Positions 41,808-50,970 of a stretch of 64,000 bases of DNA are shown in pieces. The first letter of the stretch is position 1. Each line of letters opens with the position of its first letter. The notes under the pieces were generated by a model, which searched no databases, was not told the DNA's origin, and was given only the letters and a program-made list of their open reading frames with translations. A program made the position numbers and the translations under genes. Origin of the DNA: CAVURS01 sp963795385 (GTDB lineage Bacteria > Actinomycetota > Actinomycetes > Actinomycetales > CAVURS01). Where the stretch lies: positions 186,001 through 250,000 of the forward strand of contig CAWCHK010000009.1 of the NCBI GenBank assembly GCA_963795385.1, read 5' to 3'.

Positions 41808-43229
41808 TCACAACAGGTTCGAGGCTTCGGTCAGTACGCCGCGCAGCATCTGCTCGATGTCGTCGAACTCCTTCTGGCCGACGATGAGCGGCGGCGCGAG
41901 CTGCACGACGGGGTCGCCGCGGTCGTCGGCCCGGCAGTAGATGCCGGCCTCGAAGAGCGCCTTGGACAGGAAGCCGCGCAGCAGGCGCTCGGCCTCGTCG
42001 TCGTTGAACGTCTCGCGGGTGTCCTTGTCCTTGACCAGCTCGATGCCGTAGAAGTAGCCCTCGCCGCGGACGTCTCCCACGATCGGGATGTCCAGCAGCT
42101 TCTCCAGCGAGGCGCGGAACTTCGGTGCGTTCTCGTGGACGTGGTCGACCAGACCCTCGCGCTCGAAGATGTCCAGGTTGGCCATCGCGACGGCCGCGGA
42201 GACCGGGTGCCCGCCGAACGTGTACCCGTGCGGGAACGACGTCTGGCCCTTCTTGAACGGCTCGAACAGCCGGTCGCTGGCGATCATCGCGCCGATCGGG
42301 GAGTACCCCGAGGTCATGCCCTTGGCGCAGGTGATGATGTCCGGCGTGTAGCCGAAGTCGTTGCAGGCGAACAGCTCTCCGATCCGGCCGAAGGCGCAGA
42401 TCACCTCGTCCGAGACGAGCAGCACGTCGTACTCGTCGCAGATCTCGCGGACCCGCTCGAAGTAGCCGGGCGGGGGCGGGAAGCAGCCGCCGGAGTTCTG
42501 CACCGGCTCCAGGAACACCGCTGCGACGGAGTCGGCGCCCTCGAACTCGATCGCCTCCGCGATCCGGTCCGCGGCCCAGCGGCCGAAGGCCTTGGGGTCC
42601 TCGCGCAGGTGCTCGGGGGCCCGGTAGAGGTTCGTGTTGGGGACCTTGTGCGCGCCGGGGACCAGCGGTTCGAACGGCATCCGCGCCTCGGGGATGCCGG
42701 TGATCGACAGCGCTCCCTGGGGGGTGCCGTGGTAGGCGATGCTGCGGCTGATCACCTTGTGCTTGCCGGGCTTGCCGACCAGCTTCCAGTACTGCTTGGC
42801 CAGCTTCCACGCGGTCTCCACCGCCTCGCCGCCACCGGTGGTGAAGAAGACCCGGTTCAGGTCGCCGGGGGTGTGCTGCACGAGGCGCTCGGCCAGCTCG
42901 ATCGCCGGGGGGTGCGCGTAGGACCAGAGGGGGAAGAAGGCCAGGTCGCGGGCCTGCTTCGCGGCCGCCTCGGCCAGCTCCTCGCGACCGTGCCCGACCT
43001 GCACGACGAACAGCCCGGCCAGGCCGTCGAGGTACTTGCGCCCGTTGCTGTCGAAGACGTAGGCGCCCTCGCCGCGCACGATGACGGGCACCTGCGCGCC
43101 CTCCTCGTACGTCGAGTGGCGGGTGAAGTGCATCCAGAGGTGGTCGCGCGCGGCGTCCGAGTACGACGTGCCGAGGGGGGTTCGCCCCTGACCGGCGCTC
43201 GTCGTCTGGTCCTGCGGTGTGGTGGTCAT
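41808..43229 (-). CDS. Class III aminotransferase (putrescine/omega-amino acid:pyruvate type)
   Basis: A 473-residue PLP enzyme likely to move an amino group from putrescine or a related diamine to pyruvate, giving 4-aminobutanal. Blocks include HFTRHSTYEEGAQVPVIVRG, FFTTGGGEAVETAWKLAKQY, FLEPVQNSGGCFPPPPGYFE, LLVSDEVICAFGRIGELFAC and the PLP Lys in ITCAKGMTSGYSPIGAM. It resembles SpuC-type enzymes. The Lrp gene upstream overlaps by 4 bp, and the aminoaldehyde dehydrogenase is divergent, which supports a polyamine role. Confidence 0.87.
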   Translation of the reverse strand: MTTTPQDQTTSAGQGRTPLGTSYSDAARDHLWMHFTRHSTYEEGAQVPVIVRGEGAYVFDSNGRKYLDGLAGLFVVQVGHGREELAEAAAKQARDLAFFPLWSYAHPPAIELAERLVQHTPGDLNRVFFTTGGGEAVETAWKLAKQYWKLVGKPGKHKVISRSIAYHGTPQGALSITGIPEARMPFEPLVPGAHKVPNTNLYRAPEHLREDPKAFGRWAADRIAEAIEFEGADSVAAVFLEPVQNSGGCFPPPPGYFERVREICDEYDVLLVSDEVICAFGRIGELFACNDFGYTPDIITCAKGMTSGYSPIGAMIASDRLFEPFKKGQTSFPHGYTFGGHPVSAAVAMANLDIFEREGLVDHVHENAPKFRASLEKLLDIPIVGDVRGEGYFYGIELVKDKDTRETFNDDEAERLLRGFLSKALFEAGIYCRADDRGDPVVQLAPPLIVGQKEFDDIEQMLRGVLTEASNLL

Positions 43230-43699
43230 CGTGTTCCCCAGTTGTAGAGCTGTTTGCGGAGCTTGAGATAGACGAAGGTCTCGGTGCTGACGACCCCCGG
43301 GATGGTGCGGATGCGCGTGCTGACCAGGTTGAGCAGGTCGTCGTCGTCCTCGCAGACGACCTCGACCAGGACGTCGAAGCTGCCGGCCGTCACGACGACG
43401 TAGTCGACTTCTGGCATCGCGGCCAGCCGGTCGGCGACCTCGGTGAGGTCCCCAGCCGTCCGGAGCCCGATCATCGCCTGCCGGCTGAAGCCCACCTGGA
43501 GCGGGTCGGTGACCGCCACGATCTGGACGACCCCCGACTCGAGCAGGCGCTGGACCCGCTGCCGGACGGCTGCCTCCGAGAGCCCGACCGCCTTGCCGAT
43601 GGCGGCGTACGGGCGGCGGCCGTCCTCCTGGAGCTGGTCGATGATCCGTTTGGAGACCTCGTCGAGGAGTGGCGCAGGGCCATGGTCGCGGGGGCTCAC
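43226..43699 (-). CDS. Lrp/AsnC-family regulator
   Basis: A 157-residue feast/famine regulator: LLDEVSKRIIDQLQEDGRRP, AAIGKAVGLSEAAVRQRVQR (helix-turn-helix) and a RAM domain (VVVTAGSFDVLVEVVCEDDD, IPGVVSTETFVYLKLRKQLY). Start GTG 43699. It shares an ATGA overlap with the aminotransferase and faces the divergent aldehyde dehydrogenase genes, so it probably controls both directions in response to a polyamine or amino acid. Confidence 0.9.
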   Translation of the reverse strand: MSPRDHGPAPLLDEVSKRIIDQLQEDGRRPYAAIGKAVGLSEAAVRQRVQRLLESGVVQIVAVTDPLQVGFSRQAMIGLRTAGDLTEVADRLAAMPEVDYVVVTAGSFDVLVEVVCEDDDDLLNLVSTRIRTIPGVVSTETFVYLKLRKQLYNWGTR

Positions 43700-43875
43700 G
43701 TCCCCGATACTCGCGCGGCGCCCCGGGCCATTGCAAGTGAATCCGTCGTCAGAGGCGTGTCTGACGCACTGAATCCACACTTTGGCTCATCGCGGACTAT
43801 CGATCCCGGCTGAATCGCAGGCTAGAGTCGGACGCGAGCTCAGTCACCGCCAGCCACGATCGTCAAGGAGTCCTT

Positions 43876-45321
43876 GTGAGCGCCGCGACCCGCACACTGC
43901 GCAACTTCGTCGACGGGGAGCACGTCGACCCGGCCGACGGCCGCAGGAGCGAGATCATCGACCCGTCCAGCGCGCAGGTCGTCGCCCAGGCGCCGGTCTC
44001 CGGTGCCGAGGACGTCGACCGGGCATACGCCGCTGCCGCCAAGGCGTTCGAGGTCTGGCGCGACACGACACCGAGCGACCGGCAGAAGGCGATGCTCAAG
44101 ATCGCCGACGCCATCGAGGACGCCGCCGACGAGCTGGTCAAGCTCGAGTCGGAGAACACCGGCAAGCCGTGGGCGCTGACGGCCAGCGAGGAGATCCCTC
44201 CGATGGTCGACCAGATCCGGTTCTTCGCGGGCGCCGCCCGGGTGCTCGAGGGCCGCGCGTCCGCGGAGTACCTCGCGGGTCACACGAGCTGGATCCGCCG
44301 CGAGCCGGTGGGTGTCATCGGCCAGGTCGCGCCCTGGAACTACCCGATGATGATGGCGGTCTGGAAGTTCGCACCGGCAATCGCGGCGGGCAACACCGTG
44401 GTGATCAAGCCGAGCGACACCACGCCGGAGACGACGCTGCGGATGGCCGAGATCGCCGCGCAGTTCCTCCCGCCGGGTGTCCTGAACGTCGTCACCGGCG
44501 ACCGTGACACCGGTCGCCTTCTGGTCGAGCACCCCACTCCCGCAATGGTTTCCATCACCGGCTCGGTACGCGCGGGCATTCAGGTCGCCGAGAGCGCGGC
44601 CCGCGACGTCAAGCGGGTTCACCTCGAGCTCGGCGGCAAGGCTCCCGTCGTGGTCTTCGACGACGCGGACATCGAGGCGGCCGCCGAGGCCATCGCCGTC
44701 GCCGGCTTCTTCAACGCCGGGCAGGACTGCACCGCGGCGACGCGGGTGCTCGCCGGGCCGCGGGTGCACGACGACTTCGTGGCCGCGCTGGCCGAGCAGG
44801 CCAAGGGCGCGCACGTCGGCAAGCCGGACGACGAGGACGCGCTGCTCGGGCCGGTCAACAACAGCGGCCAGCTGGAGCGGGTCACCGGCTTCCTGGACCG
44901 GCTGCCCGACCGGGCCACCCTGCAGGCGGGCGGGCAGCGGCTCAGCGACATGGGAGACGGCTACTACCTCTCTCCCGCAGTCGTTTCCGGTGTCCAGCAG
45001 GACGACGAGGTGATCCAGGACGAGATCTTCGGGCCGGTCATCACGGTGCAGAAGTTCAGCGACGAGGAGGAGGCCCTGCGCTGGGCCAACGGCGTGCCGT
45101 ACGGCCTGGCCTCCAGCGTGTGGACCAAGGACTTCGGCCGGGCCATGCGGATGTCGCGCCGGCTGGACTTCGGCTGCGTCTGGATCAACACCCACATCCC
45201 GCTGGTCGCCGAGATGCCGCACGGTGGCTTCAAGCACAGCGGGTACGGCAAGGACCTGTCGATGTACGGCTTCGAGGACTACACGCGGATCAAGCACGTC
45301 ATGGCCAACCTGGACAGCTGA
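43876..45321 (+). CDS. patD: Gamma-aminobutyraldehyde dehydrogenase-like ALDH
   Basis: A 481-residue NAD-dependent aldehyde dehydrogenase. VIGQVAPWNYPMMMAVWKFA, the catalytic Glu in HLELGGKAPVVVF and the catalytic Cys in FNAGQDCTAATRVL are intact; GQDCTAATR is typical of aminoaldehyde dehydrogenases (PatD/ABALDH). It should oxidise 4-aminobutanal to GABA. Start GTG 43876 after AAGGAG. A paralogue follows 9 bp downstream. Confidence 0.88.
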   Translation: MSAATRTLRNFVDGEHVDPADGRRSEIIDPSSAQVVAQAPVSGAEDVDRAYAAAAKAFEVWRDTTPSDRQKAMLKIADAIEDAADELVKLESENTGKPWALTASEEIPPMVDQIRFFAGAARVLEGRASAEYLAGHTSWIRREPVGVIGQVAPWNYPMMMAVWKFAPAIAAGNTVVIKPSDTTPETTLRMAEIAAQFLPPGVLNVVTGDRDTGRLLVEHPTPAMVSITGSVRAGIQVAESAARDVKRVHLELGGKAPVVVFDDADIEAAAEAIAVAGFFNAGQDCTAATRVLAGPRVHDDFVAALAEQAKGAHVGKPDDEDALLGPVNNSGQLERVTGFLDRLPDRATLQAGGQRLSDMGDGYYLSPAVVSGVQQDDEVIQDEIFGPVITVQKFSDEEEALRWANGVPYGLASSVWTKDFGRAMRMSRRLDFGCVWINTHIPLVAEMPHGGFKHSGYGKDLSMYGFEDYTRIKHVMANLDS

Positions 45322-45330
45322 GGACCGGCC

Positions 45331-46872
45331 GTGGGCGCGCGCGAGAGCGACGGCTGGGCCAACGGCTGGCCGCACGACGAGCACCAGCTCGTCGGCGGCA
45401 CGGTCCGGTCCGGCTCATCAGGTGCGACCCACGACATCGTCGACCCGTCGAACGGCCAAGTGCTGCAGTCGGTCTCGCTCGCCGGCGTTGGGGACGTCGA
45501 CGACGCGGTGGCGAGCGCACGGTCGGCGCAGAAGGAGTGGGGCGCGAGCTCACCCGCCGCACGGTCGTCGGCCATGCACCGCCTGGCTCTGCTGCTGGAC
45601 GAGCGGGCGGAGTCGTTCGCGCAGACCGAGTCCTGGCAGACCGGCAAGCCGATCCGGCTGGCCCGGGAGTTCGACGTGCCCGGCACGGTCGACAACACCG
45701 CGTTCTTCGCCGGGGCGGCCCGCACCCTGGAGGGCCGGGCCGCCGGTGAGTACTCGCCGGACCACACCTCGGCCGTACGCCGCGAGCCGATCGGCGTGGT
45801 CGGGTCGATCGCCCCCTGGAACTACCCGCTCCAGATGGCCGGGTGGAAGGTGCTGCCGGCCATCGCCGCAGGCAACGCGATCGTGCTGAAGCCCAGCGAG
45901 CTCACCCCGCTGACGGCGCTGATGTTCGCCCAGGCCTGCCTCGACGCGGGCATCCCCGACGGCGTCGTCAACGTGCTGACCGGCTCCGGGCCGGTCGCGG
46001 GGGAGGCGCTCATCTCGCACCCGGGCGTCGACATGGTGTCGTTCACCGGCTCCAGCGCCGTCGGGCGCCGGGTGATGGCGCGGGCGGCCGAGTCGGCCAA
46101 GCGCGTGCACCTCGAGCTGGGCGGCAAGGCGCCGTTCGTGGTCCTGGACGACGCAGACCTGGCGGCAGCGATCCAGGGAGCGGTGGCCGGTGCCCTGATC
46201 AACTCCGGCCAGGACTGCACGGCCGCAACTCGAGCCGTCGTCCACCGCTCGCTGGTCGACGACTTCGTCGCCGGTGTGGCGGAGGCGATGCGCTCGGTCC
46301 GGCTCGGTGACCCGCGCGACCCGGCGACGGACCTCGGCCCGCTCATCTCGGCCGCGCACGCGGCCAACGTCGCCGGTTTCGTCGACCGGGCCCGGGCCGA
46401 GGGGCAGAAGGTGATCTGCGGGGGCGAGGCGCCGGGGGGCGACCTGGTCGGCGGCGCGTACTACCCGCCCACCCTGGTGGTCGTGGACGGCCCGCAGGCC
46501 CAGATCTGGCGCGAGGAGGTCTTCGGCCCGGTGCTCGCGGTGCTCGCCGTGGACGACGACGACACCGCGTTCGCGATGGCCAACGACACGCCGTACGGGC
46601 TGGCGGCCTCGGTCTGGACCCGCGACGTCTTCCGGGCCCAGCGGGGCGCCCGCGAGATCCAGGCCGGGTGCGTGTGGGTCAACGACCACATCCCGATCGT
46701 CAGCGAGATGCCGCACGGCGGCTACAAGGCATCGGGCTTCGGCAAGGACATGAGTGTCTACTCCCTGGAGGAGTACACCAACGTCAAGCATGTGATGTCG
46801 GACCTCACCGGCGTGGCCCGCAAGCCTTGGCACAGAACGGTCTTCACGGGTGACACCGACGACCGTTCGTGA
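45331..46872 (+). CDS. Second aminoaldehyde dehydrogenase-like ALDH
   Basis: A 513-residue paralogue of the preceding gene, with VVGSIAPWNYPLQMAGWKVL, LELGGKAPFVVLDDADLA and the Cys site INSGQDCTAATRAV. The N-terminus is ~20 residues longer and there is a C-terminal extension (KPWHRTVFTGDTDDRS). It may take another aminoaldehyde, for example 3-aminopropanal or a gamma-glutamyl derivative. The stop overlaps the FAD oxidoreductase by 23 bp. Confidence 0.87.
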   Translation: MGARESDGWANGWPHDEHQLVGGTVRSGSSGATHDIVDPSNGQVLQSVSLAGVGDVDDAVASARSAQKEWGASSPAARSSAMHRLALLLDERAESFAQTESWQTGKPIRLAREFDVPGTVDNTAFFAGAARTLEGRAAGEYSPDHTSAVRREPIGVVGSIAPWNYPLQMAGWKVLPAIAAGNAIVLKPSELTPLTALMFAQACLDAGIPDGVVNVLTGSGPVAGEALISHPGVDMVSFTGSSAVGRRVMARAAESAKRVHLELGGKAPFVVLDDADLAAAIQGAVAGALINSGQDCTAATRAVVHRSLVDDFVAGVAEAMRSVRLGDPRDPATDLGPLISAAHAANVAGFVDRARAEGQKVICGGEAPGGDLVGGAYYPPTLVVVDGPQAQIWREEVFGPVLAVLAVDDDDTAFAMANDTPYGLAASVWTRDVFRAQRGAREIQAGCVWVNDHIPIVSEMPHGGYKASGFGKDMSVYSLEEYTNVKHVMSDLTGVARKPWHRTVFTGDTDDRS

Positions 46873-48241
46873 TGCCTCGTCGACGCCCCTGTGGCTCGAC
46901 TCGCCGGACCGGCCGGCTGCGCGACCAGCCCTCGACGGTGACCTGCGTTGCGATCTGGCCGTCGTGGGCGGTGGCTTCACCGGACTGTGGGCCGCGCTGC
47001 TCGCCCTCGAGGAGCGCCCTGGTCGTGATGTCGTGGTGGTCGAGGGCTCCCGGCTCGGTTGGGCCGCCTCCGGGCGCAACGGCGGGTTCTGCGCCTCGAG
47101 CCTGACCCACGGGCTCGGCAACGGCGTGGCCCGCTGGCCGGGGGAGATGCCCCAGCTCCTGCGGCTGGGTCACGAGAACCTGGACGCCATCGAGGCGGCC
47201 GTCGCGCGGCACGGCTTCGACTGCGCGTTCGAGCGGACCGGGGCCCTCGACGTCGCCGTGGCGCCGTGGCAGCTGGCGGGTCTGCGCGAGGTCCACGAGC
47301 AGGCCGCCTCGCTGGGGGAGCCGAGTGTCCTGCTCGACGCCGGGGAGACCCGGTCGCTGGTGGACTCGCCCACCTATCTGGGAGGACTGCTGGACGAGCG
47401 GGGTACGGCGATGGTCGACCCGGCCCGGCTGGTCTGGGGCCTGGCCGCCGCGGTGGAGCGCCTGGGCGGTCGCATCGTCGAGGAGACGCCGGTCACCGGA
47501 TGGCGGGACAACGGCGACACGGTGCAGCTGGAGACCGCCGCGGGCCGGGTGCGGGCCGGGCAGGTGGTGCTGGCGACGAACGTCTTCCCGTCGCTGGTAC
47601 GGCGGGCGCGGCCGTACATCGTGCCGGTCTGGGACCACGTCATCGCCACCGAACCCCTGTCGGCGCAGCAGCTCTCGACCCTCGGATGGGCCGGTCGGCA
47701 GGGGGTGGGGGATGCCGGCAACCAGTTCCACTACTACCGGTTGTCCCGTGACAACCGTCTGGTGTGGGGTGGCTACGACGCGCTGTACTACTTCGGGTCG
47801 GACCTGTCCTCCGCGCGGGCCCGGAGCGCGCACACCGAGGAGCTGCTCGCGCGGCACCTGGTCGAGACGTTCCCGCAGCTCGGCGGCGTGCGCTTCACTC
47901 ACACCTGGGGTGGGGCCATCGACACCTGTACGCGGTTCAGCCCGTTCTGGGGCCGGGCTCTGGGGGGTCGGGCCGCCTACGTCGCCGGGTACACCGGCCT
48001 CGGGGTGGGCTCGTCACGGTTCGGCGCGCAGGTGTGTCTGGACCTGCTGGCCCGGCGGGACAACGAGCGCACCCGGCTGTCGATGGTGCGCCGCAAGCCG
48101 CTGCCCTTCCCGCCGGAGCCGTTGCGCTGGGCCGCGATCCAGCTCACCCGGCGCAGCATCGCGCGGGCCGACGCGGCAGAGGGCAGGCGCGACGTCTGGC
48201 TGCGGACCTTGGACCGGCTGGGTCTCGGCTTCGACTCCTAA
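46850..48241 (+). CDS. FAD-dependent amine oxidoreductase (PuuB-like, DAO family)
   Basis: A 463-residue flavoprotein of the D-amino-acid-oxidase superfamily. The FAD-binding motif is CDLAVVGGGFTGLWAALLAL, then VVVEGSRLGWAASGRNGGFC, and the C-terminal FAD block is RFTHTWGGAIDTCTRFSPFW to YVAGYTGLGVGSSRFGAQ. This pattern fits gamma-glutamylputrescine or related amine oxidoreductases. Start GTG 46850 lies inside the upstream dehydrogenase gene, so the three genes form one unit. Confidence 0.87.
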   Translation: MTPTTVRDASSTPLWLDSPDRPAARPALDGDLRCDLAVVGGGFTGLWAALLALEERPGRDVVVVEGSRLGWAASGRNGGFCASSLTHGLGNGVARWPGEMPQLLRLGHENLDAIEAAVARHGFDCAFERTGALDVAVAPWQLAGLREVHEQAASLGEPSVLLDAGETRSLVDSPTYLGGLLDERGTAMVDPARLVWGLAAAVERLGGRIVEETPVTGWRDNGDTVQLETAAGRVRAGQVVLATNVFPSLVRRARPYIVPVWDHVIATEPLSAQQLSTLGWAGRQGVGDAGNQFHYYRLSRDNRLVWGGYDALYYFGSDLSSARARSAHTEELLARHLVETFPQLGGVRFTHTWGGAIDTCTRFSPFWGRALGGRAAYVAGYTGLGVGSSRFGAQVCLDLLARRDNERTRLSMVRRKPLPFPPEPLRWAAIQLTRRSIARADAAEGRRDVWLRTLDRLGLGFDS

Positions 48242-48349
48242 AGGATTGCCGGGGTTCGATTGCCCACGCAGCGGCCGGTCCGGTAGGCGGGAGCCGTCGG
48301 ATGACGGCGGGACGGGTTGGTGCTGACCGGAATTCGTGGCTCGTCGGGA

Positions 48350-48379
48350 TTGACGGTTGTCGGGCGGTCTGTCTAGAAT
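48350..48379 (+). promoter_or_regulatory. Promoter of the HNH gene
   Basis: TTGACG (48350-48355) and TAGAAT (48374-48379) are separated by 18 bp, a good sigma70-type match. The ATG at 48387 lies 8 bp after the -10, so the message would be nearly leaderless. Confidence 0.6.
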
Positions 48380-48394
48380 CGAACACATGATCGA
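48379..48394. promoter_or_regulatory. LexA (SOS) box-like site over the HNH gene start
   Basis: TCGAACACATGATCGA matches the actinobacterial SOS-box form TCGAAC-N4-GTTCGA with one change in the right half (GATCGA). It overlaps the start codon and abuts the -10. Some mycobacterial 13E12-repeat genes carry SOS boxes upstream, so DNA-damage control is plausible. Confidence 0.5.
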
Positions 48395-49827
48395 GGGCAG
48401 CGTCGAACTCCTCCCGGGTCTGGAGCCCGTCGGCGACCCCGTCGCCGACGCTGCGCTGGCCCAGATGGCGGAGGGGGTCGGCCACGTCAACGGCCTGGAC
48501 CTGACCGGCCTGGTTCGCCTCGACGGTCCGTCGACCGGCCTGCATGCCGTGGCGCGCAACGTGGAGCTGCTGCGGCGCCGGCTCGCGGTCTTCGACGCCC
48601 ACTACGTGAGCGCCGTGGAGGCGGGCGACGAGCCCGGACGCTACGCGCAGGCCACGACGGCGGTCTTCCTGCGGGAGCAGCTGCGGTTGTCCCGCGGTGA
48701 GGCGCGCCGTCGGGTCGAGCTCGCCCACGCGACCAGCCCGGCGATCGCCTTCACGGGGGAGGTGCTGCCACCCCCTCTCCCACTGCTGGCCGCAGCCGTG
48801 CGGGCAGGGGCCGTCTCGGGGGACCATGCAGGCACCATCATCGCCACGATGCACCGGCTCCCCGGCCCCGTCCGAGCGACCCACGGTGACGTGGTCGAGG
48901 CGGAGATGGTGCAGGCGGCGGAGACGGTGACGCCGGCGGACCTGGACCGGCTGGCCGGCGACGTGATGCTGCGGGCCGACCCCGACGGGATCCTGCGGGA
49001 CGTCGACTACGCCAAGGCACACCGCGACCTGCGGCTGACCAAGAACAGGGGCCGGGCCGGCGGCAAGATGATCGTCGCGCTCGACGATGAGAACTACGAG
49101 CTCGCCCGGGTCGTGCTGGACGCCCGCTCCAAGCCCGTTCCCGCCACGGCCGCCGCCGCCGCCGCACGACACCAATGCCAACGCCGACACCGACACCAAC
49201 GCCGACACCAACGCCGACGCACCGTCCGACAGGCTCGCGGTGCGGGATTCCCGGACCCACGGGGAGCGGATGCACGACGCGCTCAAGGACGTGTTCACAT
49301 CGGTCCTCAATGCGGGCGATCTGCCGGCATCCGGCGGAACTCCTGCCTGCACGGTCTGGCACATCACCGACGACCAGCTGCGCAACCGTTACGGCTTGGC
49401 CGTGAGCGAGCACGGCTCGCTGACCCCGGTCGCGGACGCGCTCAGCCAGGCCGACCAGAGCCAGCTGTACGTCCTGATCGAGGACGCCAAACGGGTCGCG
49501 CTCTGGCTGGGTCGCACCACGCGTATCGCCACCCCGGGCCAGACCGCAGCGCTGGCGGCGCGAGACCGGGGCTGCTCCTTCCCCGGCTGCGACCGGCCAC
49601 CCTCCCACTGCCAACGCCACCACATCCGCGACTGGCTGCACGGCGGCACGACCGACATCGACAACCTCACGCTGCTCTGCGGCTTCCACCACCGCGAGTT
49701 CGAGCGGAGGGGATGGGAGTGCGCCATGATCGACGGCCTGCCCTACTGGCGACCGCCCGCCTGGCTCGATCCGCGACGACGCCCGATCCGCAACAGCCGG
49801 CACGTCGCCCTGCTCGACACCGGATAG
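48387..49827 (+). pseudogene. 13E12-type DUF222/HNH endonuclease, frameshifted
   Basis: The N-terminal DUF222 part (ATG 48387; EGSVELLPGLEPVGDPVADA, VELLRRRLAVFDAHYVSAVE, FLREQLRLSRGEARRRVELA) runs to ~residue 252. The C-terminal HNH nuclease is in the next frame: ARDRGCSFPGCDRPPSHCQR, HHIRDWLHGGTTDIDNLTLL, CGFHHREFERRGW, ending at 49827. The frames meet at a GCC-run and a short N-A-D-T repeat (49143-49220); removing one G near 49148 gives a continuous P-run and joins them. Whether the break is real or a read error is open. The family is mobile and multicopy in many actinobacteria. Confidence 0.8.
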
Positions 49828-49852
49828 CACTCAGCACCCCGGGACTGTGCGT

Positions 49853-49886
49853 CAGTGACCTGCGTGCGTCACTGACCTGCGTGCGT
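49853..49886. repeat. 17-bp direct repeat
   Basis: CAGTGACCTGCGTGCGT (49853-49869) is followed at once by CACTGACCTGCGTGCGT (49870-49886). The pair sits in the gap between the HNH gene and the agmatinase gene, where a promoter for the latter would be expected. Confidence 0.6.
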
Positions 49887-49923
49887 ACGGACCCGCCGCG
49901 GCCCGAGTCCCTAGGATCGCGAC

Positions 49924-50934
49924 ATGACCCGATACGGCGCGCAGTTCGGCCCGGACGTGACCTTCCTCGGAGTACCCCGGTGCGACCTGGACGACCCCGC
50001 GTCGTACGCCGAGGCGGAGGTGGTCATCCTCGGTGCACCGTTCGACGGTGGGACCTCGCACCGCCCGGGTACGCGCTTCGGGCCACAAGCGATCCGGATG
50101 ACCGACTACCTCCCGCACGACGGCTCGCGGCCGAGCCTGGCGCTGCGCACCGACGGGTTGCTCGACCTCAAGGTGGTCGATGCCGGGGACGTCGAGATGT
50201 ACGCGGGCGACATCGAGACCGCGCTTCCGGCGCTCGAAGCGGCGGTGCAGCAGGTCACCGAGTCGGGCGCCATCCCGGTGATCCTGGGCGGCGACCACTC
50301 GGTGACCTTCCCGGACGCCAAGGGCGTGGCCAACGTCCTCGGCCACGGCCGGATCTCGATGATCCACTTCGACGCGCACGCCGACACGGGTGACATCGAG
50401 TTCGGGTCACTGTGGGGTCACGGACAGCCGATGCGCCGCCTGATCGAGTCGGGCGCCCTGAGGGGCGACCGCTTCCTGCAGGTCGGCCTGCGCGGCTACT
50501 GGCCGGGCCCCGAGACGCTGGACTGGATGAGCCAGCAGCGGATGCGGTCGTATGAGATGACCGAGATCGTCACGCGCGGTCTGGACACTTGCCTGACCGA
50601 GGCGTTCCACATCGCGACCGACGACTGCGATGGTGTCTTCCTGTCCGTCGACATCGACGTGTGCGACCCCGGTCACGCCCCCGGCACCGGTACCCCCGAG
50701 CCCGGCGGCCTGTCCGCGCGACAGCTGCTCGACGCGGTCCGCCGGATCTGCCTCGAGCTGCCAGTGGTCGGGGTCGACGTGGTCGAGGTCAGCCCGCCGT
50801 ACGACCACGCGGACATCACGGCAGCACTCGGCAATCGCGTTGTGCTGGAGGCACTCTCGGCGATCGCTCGCAAGCGGGCAGACGAGCGGGACGGGACCAC
50901 CTGGGACCCGTCCCGCCCACTGCTCGACCGCTGA
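49924..50934 (+). CDS. speB: Agmatinase
   Basis: Ureohydrolase that converts agmatine to putrescine and urea. The 336-residue product has all manganese ligand blocks: VILGGDHSVTFP, MIHFDAHADTGD, and FLSVDIDVCDPGHAPGTG followed by TPEPGGLS. Related guanidinobutyrase or guanidinopropionase activity is possible; the neighbouring putrescine and GABA genes fit either agmatine or 4-guanidinobutyrate. It converges with the permease gene across a strong hairpin. Confidence 0.92.
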   Translation: MTRYGAQFGPDVTFLGVPRCDLDDPASYAEAEVVILGAPFDGGTSHRPGTRFGPQAIRMTDYLPHDGSRPSLALRTDGLLDLKVVDAGDVEMYAGDIETALPALEAAVQQVTESGAIPVILGGDHSVTFPDAKGVANVLGHGRISMIHFDAHADTGDIEFGSLWGHGQPMRRLIESGALRGDRFLQVGLRGYWPGPETLDWMSQQRMRSYEMTEIVTRGLDTCLTEAFHIATDDCDGVFLSVDIDVCDPGHAPGTGTPEPGGLSARQLLDAVRRICLELPVVGVDVVEVSPPYDHADITAALGNRVVLEALSAIARKRADERDGTTWDPSRPLLDR

Positions 50935-50936
50935 CC

Positions 50937-50963
50937 GCCCGCTCGAGCATCGCCCGAGCGGGC
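50937..50963. terminator. Bidirectional terminator between agmatinase and permease
   Basis: A perfect 9-bp stem, GCCCGCTCG / CGAGCGGGC, with a 9-nt loop occupies the 36-bp convergent gap. It is symmetrical and can serve both strands. Confidence 0.65.
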
Positions 50964-50970
50964 CGGAAGG

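Noticed and set aside
48243..48280. Sequence GGGGTTCGATTGCCC resembling a tRNA T-arm downstream of the FAD oxidoreductase, a possible att site.
   Set aside because: No acceptor, D or anticodon arms can be built around it, and the T-stem is imperfect; chance similarity is more likely.
48387..49827. Intron-encoded or intein HNH element.
   Set aside because: The DUF222-plus-HNH arrangement is the free-standing 13E12-type family, and no split host gene is present.
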